From Kappaphycus alvarezii (lineage: Eukaryota; Rhodophyta; Florideophyceae; Gigartinales; Solieriaceae): DNA of 64,000 nucleotides. Shown piece after piece: positions 1-11,144 of this stretch. The position numbers were made by a program, and so were the translations under genes. Position 1 is the first letter of the stretch, and each line of letters starts with the position of its first letter. The notes under the pieces are model-generated. The model saw only the letters and a list, made by a program, of their open reading frames with translations, did not search any database and was not told the DNA's origin. Where the stretch lies: positions 86,790 to 150,789 of the forward strand of contig NADL03000171.1 in NCBI GenBank assembly GCA_002205965.3, given 5' to 3'.

Positions 1-2080
1 ACGTAATTTGCCTAGTTCTTTTACTTCTGGTGGTTGAACGTATATTGACCTTATTGATGGCACCCGAAAAAGGGACTGAGTACATACGAAACGTTTTTTG
101 CTATATTCTTCCGTCTTCTTAAAACGCCTGGTTCGTCATTACTATATAATCAAAATTCGATATCAACAATTTATTATTTTTTAAATTCAGGGTTGCAGTT
201 TGTCATCAAACCATTTTGCGAGGATATAATTATTCAGAAATAGTGTAGGGCGAAACTCTCGGATGTAAGCTACACAATAAGAATACATGAGTAGGTTCAA
301 TCCTTTTGAGGTTTAATGACCCTCCAATAAATTAAATACGTTCAAGACATCATAGTAAGTTAGGAATTTTTGTTATATTATTTGTATACCTGCGTATTGA
401 TCTTTCTTGTAAGAAATATTCAGAAAACTGAAATTACTTTCCTATTCATTTTGCACTGAAATATAGTTCTAACTAATGATTCAAAATCTGCTGTGATAAA
501 AAAGGCAAATATTTCAAGGAACTTTTACAATTGGAATAATATCTGCTGTTCTGAACCGTGGCCCTGAAAACAACAAACCAAGAGATATTCGAGTGTTATT
601 TGTACTTCTAATACCCCAATCCTTAAACATAACCTTACATATCTTCCACGACTTTCAAAATCATTGCAAGCTCATTTTTGTGTAACAAATGCGACATTAT
701 ATTATAAAAACACCCGACGGATAATTTACTGAAATATTGTAAAACGTTTTGGTTAGTGCAAAACTCTAGACACCCTCTAGATGATGTTTCCAGTTATCTA
801 GCTCTAGATATTGAATGCATAAGAAACTTATATTTCTGCATCTCAATCATGTATTACTCCATGCACCTTTTAATGTGTATCAGACAACTTTACGACTGTT
901 TGAATACACAGAAATAATCTTATTACAAGTTTACAAACCAGAACAAATTATTGTAAGCGAATACAGTTCAGCTGTTACATTTCAGATGAAAAAGAGAAGA
1001 GTATTAATACTAATACCCTAAGAATATTATACTGGTTAAAAGGATCTTCTTTTTTTAATTAGTTTGTACGTTTAAAGGTTCTTCTGCTGTTTTCAAACTT
1101 CGTTGCTACTACATTATGCACGTAATTATGTTTTTCAAGCTTCTTTAAGTCCCCGAATAAGAGACTATGACTCAACTTACGTACTTTTTTAAAGCGTCCC
1201 AGTATCCAATATGGAAAAATGCAACAAGAAGTACACTCGAACTAAAGGTGTAGAAAAGGAAAACTAAAAAAGTAATAATTTCAAAAAGCACCTGCCCCTG
1301 CCACTCGTGGTTAGTATCCCGAGAAATAAACTTAAGAAGGTCTTTTAAGTATCCATCGGACCTGGAGCTTCTTCAAATAATTGCGAAACTGTTCTTGACT
1401 TTGCACTTACTATTCGTAAAAGTTGCTCTGAAATGTATACTTTAAAGACCTATCATCTTAGTTTTTCCCAATACTCAGTCAACGACCACCCTATGTCATC
1501 AAACGATCACTTAATTCACAGATGGTGTCCAAGTTTCCAAAAAACTGTCCTCGATGATCCGTTCATGTTCCTACAAATCAACTAGACAGATTTCACTTTC
1601 CAAACATTCGTACATCTAATATTTCTCTTTTCTCATCCTCCACTAAACATCCGTATTAAAAAACTCCCTAACACGGTGGGGCTCCATCACTTGACGAAAC
1701 TTGGCGAAGATTTGTGAAATTTTCTGAAGAATTGCTAGTCCCTCGATGATTTATGGAATTAGATTTTACTGAAAATGGTGTGAACAAGGCGGTGCGCAGT
1801 CAGTCTAAGTTTTTTTTGATCAAAAAACCAAACACGCTTTTGGGTAAGAAAAATAAGCAAAATGTCTTTTTAGCAATTTAATAGGTCTGATTCTCTGAAA
1901 ACTTCAAATGTTTGGTCTAATGTAAACCTTTGTGGTCGTGTGCAACTTTTTCACTCGGGATATGTTGTGAGAAGTTTGTCAAACTTCCCGCACAAAAATG
2001 TCTTAACGATTTTGAAGAAGAAACTGAACACAAAACCGAAGATTTGTGATAGAAATAAATCACTGAGGATGAGATTTTCA
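1..2080. other. AT-rich interval with no recognisable gene
   Basis: Both strands are broken by frequent stops. The longest open stretches (about 60-70 codons near 815-1,021 and 1,940-2,128) have no recognisable motif, signal peptide or similarity to anything else in the window. I see no LTR sequence, tRNA or tandem repeat here. Confidence 0.5.
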
Positions 2081-2099
2081 GGGTTAGTTATACTATGGT

Positions 2100-3110
2100 G
2101 GATATTGCAAGCAAAATGGTGTTGCTGAGGTATAGTTGGGGGAATAGATGAAAAGAGCGGTGGATCAAGTTGCTACAGTTTCGTATAGAAGGATCATACT
2201 CTACTCTATATGATTAGTGACCAGCGTGGAAGAAATTCTTCTTAGGTAGGAGGTTTAATTTCAACTTCTCAACTATTCAGGTCTGCATTTGAACTTGTCT
2301 CCTAATTGCTTGGTCCGTTCCAAAGGAAAAATATACTCATTATATATAGAACGTTTAGGTAATCTTAAAGTCTCAAAAGATCATACTGAAAACCACAAAA
2401 TGAGTCAAACAAAAATTTGTGGAAGAGAGAAACCAGCGCCTATGTGACCATTGTTCTAGTAAGAGGTTAAAGTTTAGGGACAAATTTTTTTCTGATTTTC
2501 AGTGCTAACTTTTACTTTTGACAGTGATTTGGCTATAATAAAACAGACATTCCTGTAATTTTAACGCTGGTAAGAGTAAGAATCACTTTTACCTCTGGAC
2601 GAAATCGATTTTAGTACCGATTTGCCGCAATTGGAAACTTCTATAGCTACACGCGGACTACCAAGCTGAAGTGATGCAGAGGTTTAAGCAAATGAGCAAA
2701 TTTTTGCTGAAATTCATGTTTCCAGAGTATCTTTTCCGGTAGAGAGCTAGCTACCGAAAAATGTTTAAATTGATACACTAGCTGTAAATATTTGTATAAC
2801 AAAGAGATTTTCCTCATATGAGGACAAAATGTGCCTCATATATGAATTAATGTAGAAAAATTGAGCCTCATATGAATACACTACTATTGCGGATTGAAAT
2901 CAGCAGTACATAATATCAAGATGAATATGTAGACCTTCTCATCAAAATCTTCGACCTCGAGATTAGAGGCAAACAACTTCTCAGAAATGGCATACGCCTA
3001 ATAAGCCTAATGAAGTTTCTACAAACTCAGCTGAGCGCCAGGAATGACATATACTCCTAGTGCATATCGAGGTCCTCCATTTACTTCTAAGGAACCTAAA
3101 ACTTCGTGCT
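2100..3110 (-). repeat. Eroded long LTR with remnant of its internal acidic frame
   Basis: Two blocks align by eye with the long LTRs elsewhere in the window, in the same order. Bases 2,271-2,420 match the promoter-proximal U3 block, with a TATATA-like stretch, 'taaagtctcaaa' and 'accacaaaatg'. Bases 2,925-3,050 match the 3' end of the LTR-internal acidic reading frame seen at 49,269-49,330 and 63,795-63,870. Sense is the minus strand, as in Element 1. Divergence is high and no open frame survives. Exact ends and a target duplication could not be defined. Confidence 0.5.
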
Positions 3111-3249
3111 ATTCCCAGCAGAGGAGCCCTAGAACATGGTGCAACACCGACCTTTCACTATATCCTCACAGAAACCTATCTACGGTTGTAGAACAATAGC
3201 TCTACGGCTACACCTTTTCCTTTTTTATCTTCTGATCCCTCCACATTCG

Positions 3250-3674
3250 CCTCAGCCTTCTCCTATCATTGTTATTTTCTCTTTCCATTTTTCTCCGTGA
3301 TCTTGTTTAACAATTTTCATTGATTGCTTCAATTTATGCAATCTCGGGACTTTTCTCTGCATACACTGGCTGTTCTGTGTTCTCTCGGTGCTCGGCCGAT
3401 GTTTCAGCCGTCTAGATCCAAGTGGCTGACACGCTTTAATGTGCACATAGGAAGACGGAATGACAAGTCGACATCCCATCCTCCGCAACGTTTTCGCCCG
3501 TTTCTGTAAGGAGTTTCGGATCGTCGCCCTCGTCGATCATCCGCTTCTCTACCAGGTTCCCGATTTGTCTGCACATTCAGAGTCACTTGCGTTACGAATG
3601 GACATCTACATTTCCGTTGCCGATGGGCTTCACAGAACTAATATTGCCGTCGACGCCAATGTTGCCTAACCCTC
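3250..3674. other. Left flank of Element 1; GC-rich block homologous to 50,656-50,915
   Basis: Read on the minus strand, 3,674 down to about 3,408 matches 50,656-50,915 closely (for example 'gcgtcgacggcaatattag' and 'cagacaaatcgggaacctgg'). Similarity stops near 3,408. Together with the right flank of Element 1 (11,150-11,500) this reconstitutes the uninterrupted locus at 50,199-50,915, so Element 1 split this block. Several frames are open over about 60-80 codons. None is convincingly coding. Confidence 0.6.
3670..3674. repeat. Target site duplication of Element 1 (left copy, CCCTC)
   Basis: CCCTC lies directly before the left LTR end (TGATA...), and an identical CCCTC follows the right LTR end at 11,145-11,149. 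A 5-bp duplication is typical of Ty3/gypsy integrases. The homologous unoccupied site at 50,651-50,655 reads GAGAG on the opposite strand, one mismatch from the expected GAGGG. Confidence 0.85.
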
Positions 3675-4389
3675 TGATATGGGTAAATCGGCGGGGAAGA
3701 GATCCTCAGAACCAATTACCCTGAGAAGGAGGTGTTGCGAGCGACAAAAGTGCTACCGTGGTATTGTTGAACGAACAAAAGGGAGTGTATATAGAAGAGA
3801 GTTGAAAGCTACAAGCAAGTATAAAAGGGGCAGGGTCTACCACCGACGCTCTGCGACTAGCGTAAGAAAAAGTTTTCTTGGGTCTGAAGTTGACTCTCAA
3901 CTTCCTACTACTCGGGACTTGGCTTGAAGTTGTCTGCCAACTTGCTTCACCTCCACTAAAGGAAGCAGTTTACTCGGCTTATATAGACTTTTGGCTACCC
4001 CAAAAGTCTCAAACAAACATACTAATAACCATAAAATGTATTCACGGTAATCGTGTGAACCAGAGAGACTATTAGGAGATATTTCCTCAAGGTAAATATC
4101 TAGGTGCCATACCCATGCCAGCCACCCATCGGCCAGGGGTGGGAATTGATGTGGCCATTATATAGACCTTTCAGAGCTACTTGTAGTATCCCACAACCTG
4201 GAACTGTACTGACATCTACTATGACAGCGTGTCCTAAAATGAAAAAATCAACCGATGAATTTGCCACACTCACCCAAATTAAAAATATCTTGCAAATTCA
4301 AAAACTGTAAAAATATCTTCCCAATTCCGATACTGTATACAATCATGGTCCTCATCTAGATTTTTTCGTGTGCGAATTTGCGCACATCA
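3675..4389 (-). repeat. Element 1 3' LTR (715 bp, short type)
   Basis: In plus coordinates it begins TGATATGGGTAAATC and ends GCGCACATCA, giving TG...CA in sense orientation. The minus strand carries TATATAAG near 3,977-3,984, the likely promoter TATA box. The U3 portion differs from the long LTRs of this family and contains no acidic reading frame. Confidence 0.9.
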
Positions 4390-4402
4390 CGCCCTCTCGC
4401 TC
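4390..4402 (-). promoter_or_regulatory. Candidate polypurine tract
   Basis: Directly upstream of the 3' LTR in sense orientation the sequence is GAGCGAGAGGGCG, the only purine-rich run at the expected plus-strand priming position. The same run precedes the 3' LTR of Element 2. Confidence 0.5.
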
Positions 4403-4422
4403 AAGACGAACGTCCCGACTCG

Positions 4423-5470
4423 TCACTGCTCTTCTTCTGCTTCCGTTAGTGTTCGCTGTCTTATTGATAAAATGTATGGTCTCTCAAACGGGTACGGATG
4501 CAACTGATTACCAATATGATGCTCTAAAAAGTAGGTTCGCATTACTGGTACCTCACTTTGTAGCATAGCCTCATATATTGGTTTGATCACATCGAGGTGG
4601 GGTTGAATACATTCTTCTTCCGTGACTCTTCCGAATCTTCCAAGAGTGAAAAAATATATGTGATATGCAAACTCTTCTGGAAGATGCCGGAGGAATGGAT
4701 GTCGATAAGAAAAGAAGACGCGCATCATCAAGAACGAATCTTCGTAAGATAAGTGCGGTCCATGTAGCGCCCTAAAACATAAACAGATGCTTATCATGAA
4801 ATAAGAAATGACCTGCGCATCGTTCGCATCCTCGGAGATATTGCGCAGCCAAAAAGATAATCTTCTTCTTCCGACTGTATGCTGTGCATGGTTGTGAAGG
4901 AGAGCTAGAGATGAAGTTGTGGTGGACGGTCCCGATGAATGGCCGCGACCAGCTCCTGACGTACTGGGACCTGCACGAGGTCCTCTCGGGGGACGACCGG
5001 AACCTCTTCTGGGCGGGTTGTTGTCTCCTGAAGGTCCTCCTCTGGTCATCATCACTGCTTCAGGAGGATCCTCGCCGCCTCCAACGTTCCCAATTTGTGG
5101 CGGAGAAACGTAAGGTTCCCATAGAGGATACGGGACCAGCCTGTATTCCATATCCGGGGGTAAGGCGTAACCTCTCAGTCGCACGTCTTGGTTGTTCTTG
5201 AGAAATACGTAAATTGGACGGATAATATTCAGATACGTTTGCGACAAGTCTCCAGCAGCTACCATTCCATATCTTCCTATAGAGTAATGATATATTACCT
5301 CCACAAACTCTGGACCTGCTTCCGTGAACCTTCCGTTTTGGAATGAAAATAGAACTCTTATTAATAGTCGGAAATCTTCTTCAGGTAGCAATGGTCCGTT
5401 CAACGTACGAAAACATAGGCATATATTAATGTAGAAATGGATGATTACGTGGAGTTCGTAGTAGTCCCGC
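4423..5470 (-). other. Pol C-terminal extension with two copies of an unrecognised domain
   Basis: After the integrase C-terminal domain the frame continues without a stop into a segment I cannot assign. Two stretches of about 120 residues (about 5,469-5,100 and 4,839-4,462) align with each other. Each has an ICLCFR-x-L-x-GP core, an E/D-D-F/S-x-L-L/M-x-RV-x-FS-Y/F block, a GR-Y/F-G motif, an IxPIY motif and a final P-Y-P-x-x-x-PY. A linker of about 80 residues rich in Gly, Pro, Arg and Ser separates them. No signal peptide or clear membrane anchor is seen, so it does not look like an envelope protein. The same segment is present in Element 2 (37,251-38,300). Confidence 0.75.
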
Positions 5471-8400
5471 GTAACCGAGATGATCCATTCCCAGGCCCTT
5501 TTTCCTCCCATAGGAATCATTCTATAGTTAAAGATGAGTATGCCCCGTGGTTGCGCATAGTCCTGTGTGAGAAGGAATTCTTCAGGCCTCTGATGGTAAG
5601 GGACCAGACGACGTGCATGGATGGCCCTCCTTGATCTCTTCCCTGAGCTTGAACAGAGCTGATAGTGCGGGTGTCTTTCCTCCGTGACGATGCAAGGGTT
5701 CGAGTACTTGGTTTGGAAGGCCGGCCACTTCACAGCCTGCTGCATTGCTTTTCCATGTACTACAAGTACTTTAAGAGCCAACTGAAAAGGTTCTGACTGC
5801 AGGTTCTGCATCCTTATTTCTTGTCTGTGTTAGCGCGCGGTGTGATCTCCAGCCTTCGGTGGCCAGTAGTTCAACTTCCCTACTCTCTTCATCGATAATA
5901 TTTGTTTCCATGTCTCTCTGTAACATTCTAGGAGCCCTTCCGTACATTAGCTCGAATGGTGAGCGTCCATTTCTTCCTCTTCTTCGACGGTAGCCGTATA
6001 ACACTTTTGGTAAGGCATCTTCCCACTGGATTTCATTCTCCAACATAGTTTTCGATATTGCTCGTTTGATGGTTCCAACCATCCTCTCCGCTTTCCCGTT
6101 GGACATAGGAGCGTATGCGAGAACGGTCTTCAGCTGAATCCCTTTCTCTTCCAAAAAACGAAGCAGTGAAGTTGCAGTAAAACAAAGGGCGTTATCCGAG
6201 ATGATCCTTTTTGGAAGACCAAACGGTTCAATTATTTCTTTTTCGATGAATCTCAGTACCACCTCAGCATTTGCCTCCTCGACTGCAACTGCTATTGGCC
6301 ATCCAGTAAGATGTTCCACCCCTATAAGGAGATATTTGTTTCCGGAAGAAGTTTCCTTGAACGGGCCCGCGAAGTCAATTGAGAAGGTTTCAAAGAGACC
6401 GGAAACTGGAAAACTTAGAGTTGTCTTATACTTCCGTATTGGAGTGAATTTTTGGCAGTTGTCGCAGCTTTTCACGAATTATAGACGTCCTTATGGATAC
6501 CGGGCCACCAGAATCTCTCAGTTACGAATTTTTTGGTTGTTTCGAGATCCCAATGCCCTAGCTCATCATGGAAAGTCCTCAAGATCTTCATTCTTTCTTT
6601 CAAAGGGGCCACTAGTCGGGGACCGGCTTTAGTGTGCCGGAAGTTTCCCATTCCACAATGTAAAAGCCTTTTGATTCCTGCGTACCCAATTTCGGTGTTC
6701 AAGATCAACCTTTCTCATTTCTAGTCCATCGAGGAATTTGATCAGTCCGTGAATATTAGCTTCGTACTCGTTATCGTTCGGCAACTGCAACTCGGCGACT
6801 CCGACGATGTCCTCCGAAGCTTTTTCATTTGGAATCAGTGCGTCCCTCAAGCGGGATAGGTAATCGGCAGGCTGATTATTGCGTCCGGGTCTATACACAA
6901 TTTCAAACCGATATTCTGCGAAAATGTCGAGCCATCGGGCCAAGCGGTGATGTACATCCTTCTTTTGGAATGCTGTTTTAAGTGCCTGGTGATCAGTTAT
7001 CAAGACAAATTTCTCGAGTGATAAAAGGTATACGCGAAACTTTTTCAGCGCGAAGACGACAGCTAGCGCTTCTTTCTCGCAGACTGAGTATCTCTTTTCC
7101 GCGTCATTCAGAGTTCGGCTTGCGAATTGAACAGGGTGTAGTCTTCCGTTTTCATCTTTTTGGGACAAAACGGCACCCAAAGACCGTTCTGAGGCATCTG
7201 TCTCCACAACGAATGGTCTCTTGAAATCTGGGTACATGAGAACTGGGGGACACATAGCTTATCTTTAAGCTCCTAAATGCAGTTTCCATTTCCTTGTTCC
7301 AGTAAAATTTTCCGTTCTTCGTAGTGCTGGCATGTAACGGTGCTGCAGTCTTGGCGAAATCTTTGATAAATCTTCTGTAATATGAGGCCAGTCCTAAGAA
7401 GCTTCGGACCTCCGTCTTTGAAGCGGGCCTTGGTGCCAACTTTATTTTTTTCGTTTTCTCTGGATCCACTCTAATTCCCTCTTGGTCGACGATATGACCG
7501 AGTAATTGGATAGAAGTTTTCGCAAAGAAGCATTTGCTCAACTTAATTTTCAAGCTATACTCCGATATCCTCTCCACAACTGTCTTGACGTGCGAGATGT
7601 GCTGATCCAATGTTTCTGAGAATATGACGACATCATCGATATAGACTCTTGCGAATGGAAGTCCTTTCAAAACCTCGTTCATCATTCTTTGGAATGTAGC
7701 TGGTGCATTCATGAGACCAAAAGGCATCACTTCGAACCTGAACGTACCGGCTTTGCTGGTAAAGGTTGTTTTTTCCTTACATTTTTCATCCAATGGAATC
7801 TGCCAATAGCCAGTGTAAAGGTCAATTGAGGTGAAATATCTCCCGTCCTTCAGGTCCTCGAGGATCTCCTCCATGTTCGGAATCGGAAATCGATCGGGTA
7901 TCATTCTCTGGTTCAGTTGTCGGTAATCGACGCAAAAACGCAGCTTTCCATCCTTCTTTGGTGCGACCACAACTGGAAACGACCATGGGGATGAAACTGG
8001 TCGAATAATATCATTTTTCAGCATACTTGTAACATTTTCTGAGATAAATTGGTCATATTTTGGCGGTTGACGTCTAGGCTTGTGGTAAATCGGTTGAGTG
8101 TCGGTAAGTTCGAACGAGTGAGTAACCGGTACACTTGCTTGTCTTAAATCTGAAACGCTCCATGCAATTACTTCGGAAGATGTTAACATGTCGGATATTT
8201 TCAGTGAGGCGGGGCGGGAAGGTGCTGCACTTTTCCTTGGATTTCTGCCATTTGGCGCCCTTTTTCTTCTTGATCCTCAACCTCAATATTTTGAAGGACC
8301 TCTTCCGTCGTGCTCACATCTTCATATATGGAATTCGACGTATTCTTATTTTCTTTGCAAAGGTAATCTTCTTTCATGCTCCGAATTCTGTCCTTTGATT

Positions 8401-8506
8401 CGATATCATCGCAAAAAGAAACACATTCGGGTTTCAAACTTATCCTAGAATTCCAGTCGTCATCTGTTTCAAACCCGGAATCATAATCGTCCCATGCCAT
8501 GTTCAT
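4423..8506 (-). pseudogene. pol: Element 1 pol: RT, RNase H, integrase and C-terminal duplicated-domain extension (frameshifted)
   Basis: Replicative polyprotein of the element. Visible in order: an acidic N-terminal stretch (8,506-8,201); reverse transcriptase with the YIDD catalytic motif at about 7,643-7,632 and a GYWQ motif upstream; RNase H with the conserved acidic residues in ETDAS, EKEAL and ITDH; integrase zinc domain (HX4H, then CX2C); integrase core with D-D-35-E (IDFAGPF, ISDNALCF, NGKAERM); a basic integrase C-terminal domain; then about 350 further residues. Single- or double-base indels break the frame near 8,212, 7,274, 7,247, 6,645, 6,476 and 5,770. At each position Element 2 reads through, so the ancestral frame was probably one ORF of about 1,360 codons. 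Translation probably starts at the ATG overlapping the gag stop. Confidence 0.9.
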
Positions 8507-8508
8507 TA
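8504..8508 (-). promoter_or_regulatory. TAATG stop/start overlap between gag-protease and pol
   Basis: The gag-protease stop TAA (8,508-8,506) overlaps the first ATG of pol (8,506-8,504) by one base. This places pol in a different frame with its own start. Such overlaps are known to support termination-reinitiation in some retroelements and viruses. Element 2 has the same arrangement at 41,320-41,324. Confidence 0.7.
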
Positions 8509-10380
8509 CCCCCGAGGGTACCCTTTTCCACTTCCGAAAGTGTTAGTTGGTTCCGAATCTTCGCTGTCATAGCTAGAAGTGAAATCTTCACTGTCCGTTT
8601 CTTTTAAATCTTCAGGATGCGTGCTTTTGTCGAAATCCAGGGGCATCTTCACGGTTCTGCCGTCAATATTAACTGAAACCATTTGGTTGCCCAAGTCAAT
8701 GCATGTTCCTAGTCTTTCCATGGGGCAGCCAATGATTGCATCGAAAGGGAGATCCGGCATGACAAGAAAGTCTACATCAACTTTAGAGTCCCCAAAGAAC
8801 ACGGAAACCTTGTCAACAGTGCCCATGCATTTTGAGACGGTTCCATCCGCTACAGTTATTTTTCGAGTCGTTGGAGTAATTTCGAGACCTAGATCTGTCA
8901 CCAAAGTTTCTGAAATGAGGTTTGGAACAGCACCCGAATCGAAGAGAGCTTGGGTTTTCATACCCAATACTTTGACTGGTACCAGCTTAAGACGTCTTGG
9001 TGCTGTCGAGGCCGATTGAAGAAACAGTTTCTTACCCTTAGCGGACTTATTAGACCTGATAATTTTTTTGAGTTCTTTTCTCGCATCCTCTGCGTCGCCC
9101 CTCAAAAGTTGACCAAACGTTATCCCAGTTGGGGCCGATGCAAGCTCAGCCACCAAATTGTACCTCTTCACATACTCTAGTACGTCCTTAGAGATACTCT
9201 TAACTTTCTTACTCTTTTTCGTCTTCTTGGCCGGAGTGACTCCCACTCCTGGAACAACTTGATCAGACCTCTTGGTTCGAGGAGGTACAGGTGCTGGGAT
9301 ATGCTCCAGCATTCCATACTCTAGCCTAGGTTTCTTCGATAAAATGTTCCCTTCCCCATCCCTTTTTGTCACATTGACTTGACTAATCTCTTCAGCGATG
9401 GATACGTTACCGGCATCCGTCAACCTTTGATCCCTTCTATTTTGTAAGATTTTCACCTCTGGTCCTGACTCACTCCTTGCTTCCGATAAATTTGCTCTTC
9501 TGTTGTCTTTAGACCAGCAGTTACTTTCATGATGCCCATATCGACCGCACTTTGCACAACGAGTGTTTCTATGTGGATTATCAGGACACCTGTTTGCAAA
9601 GTGTCCAGGCTTGTGACAGTAAGAACAGACTTCTGCGGCCTTAGGGGCCCCAGACTGGTTCTTCTTAATGGTAAGAGTAAGGCTTTCCAACTGCGAGGTT
9701 ATCATGTCAAGTCGATTATCGAATCGGGTTTCCAACCTTTCTTCCAAGTTTTTGACATCGCTCCTGACAGATTCTAATGCCGCTGCACTAGTAGCCGGCC
9801 TTTGATAATTCTTTTCAGGATGTACGATAGACATCGATGTGCGGGTTTCCCTCGGTACCTCACTCAGTGACTGAAACGTCTCCGAATTTTTGACAAATTC
9901 TACTATGGTACCCTTCAGTTCATCAAAAGTGTGAGGGCCCTTGATGAGGAGGAAATCGGAGAGCCGCTTATCCCCCATAGCCGCCTTACGCAGCATTCCG
10001 TACTTGGCTTGGGCGTTGAACCCAGCCTTTTCATAAAGATCACACAAGTACACCAATGAGCTTAACAAATCGTCGAAGTTGAGCCGGGCCTCTATGGCGG
10101 TACGAATCATCTCATCTGGTTCTACCTCCTTAGCATACTCTTTCACAAGCCACTCACATACCTCACCGAAGTTACGCCCATTCCCGTTAAGAGACCACCC
10201 GTCGATAAACTTGGACTTATATTTGTGCTTTGCGTCACCATGAAGATAGGCGAAGATACTTGCGGCCTTCTCTTCATCGCCCTTCTCTCGCATCACAACG
10301 TTGACATATGTGTAAAGAAACTCCTCAACGTCTTCAGTCTTAGCCCCTGTGAACGTTATACGAGCAGCATTGAGATCCAT
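8506..10380 (-). CDS. gag: Element 1 Gag-protease polyprotein (624 aa, intact)
   Basis: Structural and processing polyprotein. The N-terminal half (about residues 1-220) is a helical capsid-like region. Around residues 225-250 is a probable coiled coil rich in Leu and Glu. Two CCHC zinc knuckles of the CX2CX4HX4C type follow (CSYCHKPGHFANRC and CAKCGRYGHHESNC). A basic Lys/Arg-rich linker comes next, then a retropepsin-like domain with the DSGA active site (ALFDSGAVPNLIS) and the downstream hydrophobic-hydrophobic-Gly signature (AIIG). The start is the first ATG after an 89-nt leader, and the same start is used in Elements 2 and 3. It is one residue shorter than Element 2 near AIIGC because of a 3-bp deletion. 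Gag and protease sharing one ORF, with RT in the next, is unusual but not unknown. Confidence 0.92.
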   Translation of the reverse strand: MDLNAARITFTGAKTEDVEEFLYTYVNVVMREKGDEEKAASIFAYLHGDAKHKYKSKFIDGWSLNGNGRNFGEVCEWLVKEYAKEVEPDEMIRTAIEARLNFDDLLSSLVYLCDLYEKAGFNAQAKYGMLRKAAMGDKRLSDFLLIKGPHTFDELKGTIVEFVKNSETFQSLSEVPRETRTSMSIVHPEKNYQRPATSAAALESVRSDVKNLEERLETRFDNRLDMITSQLESLTLTIKKNQSGAPKAAEVCSYCHKPGHFANRCPDNPHRNTRCAKCGRYGHHESNCWSKDNRRANLSEARSESGPEVKILQNRRDQRLTDAGNVSIAEEISQVNVTKRDGEGNILSKKPRLEYGMLEHIPAPVPPRTKRSDQVVPGVGVTPAKKTKKSKKVKSISKDVLEYVKRYNLVAELASAPTGITFGQLLRGDAEDARKELKKIIRSNKSAKGKKLFLQSASTAPRRLKLVPVKVLGMKTQALFDSGAVPNLISETLVTDLGLEITPTTRKITVADGTVSKCMGTVDKVSVFFGDSKVDVDFLVMPDLPFDAIIGCPMERLGTCIDLGNQMVSVNIDGRTVKMPLDFDKSTHPEDLKETDSEDFTSSYDSEDSEPTNTFGSGKGYPRG

Positions 10381-10469
10381 GATTACCGAAAAGAAATCCC
10401 CCCGAAGTGTTCCTTACTACTGCTCAACTCGAATACCTCGGGTGCAACCCCCTCCACAAGAGTACCAAA
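10381..10469 (-). promoter_or_regulatory. Leader with candidate primer-binding site
   Basis: Directly after the 5' LTR end (...CCTATCA) the sense strand reads TTTGGTACTCTTGTGGAGG. The TGG two bases in is where a tRNA 3' CCA would pair. Element 2 is identical here; Element 3 reads TTCGGTCCTCTCTTGAGG. I could not match it to a specific tRNA. Confidence 0.45.
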
Positions 10470-11144
10470 TGATAGGGGTAAATCGGCGGGGGAAGAGATC
10501 CTCAGAACCAATTACCCTGAGAAGGAGGTGTTGCGAGCGACAAAAGTGCTGCCGTGGTATTGTTGAACGAACAAAAGGGAGTGTATATAGAAGAGAGTTG
10601 GAAGCTACAAGCAAGTATAAAAGGGGCAGGGTCTACCACCGACGCTCTGCGACTAGCGTCTAAGACTTCAACTTTCTTGGGACTTGGCTTGAAGTTGTCT
10701 GCCAACTTGCTTCACCTCACTAAAGGAAGCAGTTTACTGCTTATATGACTTTTGGCTACCCAAAAGTCTCAAACAAGCATACTATAACCATAAAAATGCA
10801 TTCACGGTAATCGTGTGAACCAGAGAGACTATTAGGAGATATTTCCTCAACGTAAATATCTAGGTGCCATCCCTGCCAGCCACCCATCGGCCAGGGGTGG
10901 GAATTGATGTGGCCATTATATAGACCTTTCAAGTCTATTTAGTATCACCCACAACCTGGAACTGTACTGACATCTACTATGACAGCGTGTCCTAAAATGA
11001 AAAATAACCGATGAATTTGCCACACTCACCCAAATTAAAAATATCTTGCAAATTCAAGAACTGTAAAAATCTTCCCAATTCCGATACTGTATACAATTAT
11101 GGTCCTCATCTAGATATTTTTTGTTTGCGAATTTGCGCACATCA
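10470..11144 (-). repeat. Element 1 5' LTR (675 bp)
   Basis: Matches the 3' LTR from TGATAGGGGTAAATC to GCGCACATCA. It carries several small deletions, including one that alters the TATA region to CATATAAG. Followed by CCCTC at 11,145-11,149, the right target duplication. Confidence 0.9.

Larger units (their letters stand above)
3675..11144 (-). mobile_element. Element 1: complete Ty3/gypsy-type LTR retrotransposon
   Basis: A 7.47-kb element in minus orientation. In sense order it holds: 5' LTR (11,144-10,470), leader with a candidate primer-binding site, gag-protease ORF (10,380-8,506), pol with reverse transcriptase, RNase H, integrase and a long C-terminal extension (8,506-4,423), a purine-rich tract, and 3' LTR (4,389-3,675). 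Both LTRs have TG...CA ends and the element is flanked by CCCTC. The RT-RNase H-integrase order identifies Ty3/gypsy rather than Ty1/copia. The two LTRs are alike apart from small deletions, suggesting recent insertion. Pol carries several single-base frameshifts, none shared with Element 2. Confidence 0.93.

Noticed and set aside
5437-5634. Plus-strand ORFs within Elements 1 and 2 (for example 4,884-5,201, 8,579-9,019, 38,505-38,813)
   Set aside because: Antisense shadows of gag and pol with no independent motifs.
4423-5811. Treating the region after integrase as an envelope gene
   Set aside because: It is in frame with the integrase C-terminal domain and shows no signal peptide, cleavage site or membrane anchor.
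10441-10469. Naming the tRNA primer of Elements 1 and 2
   Set aside because: The candidate site begins TGGTACTCTTG, but I cannot match it to a specific tRNA 3' end from memory with confidence.
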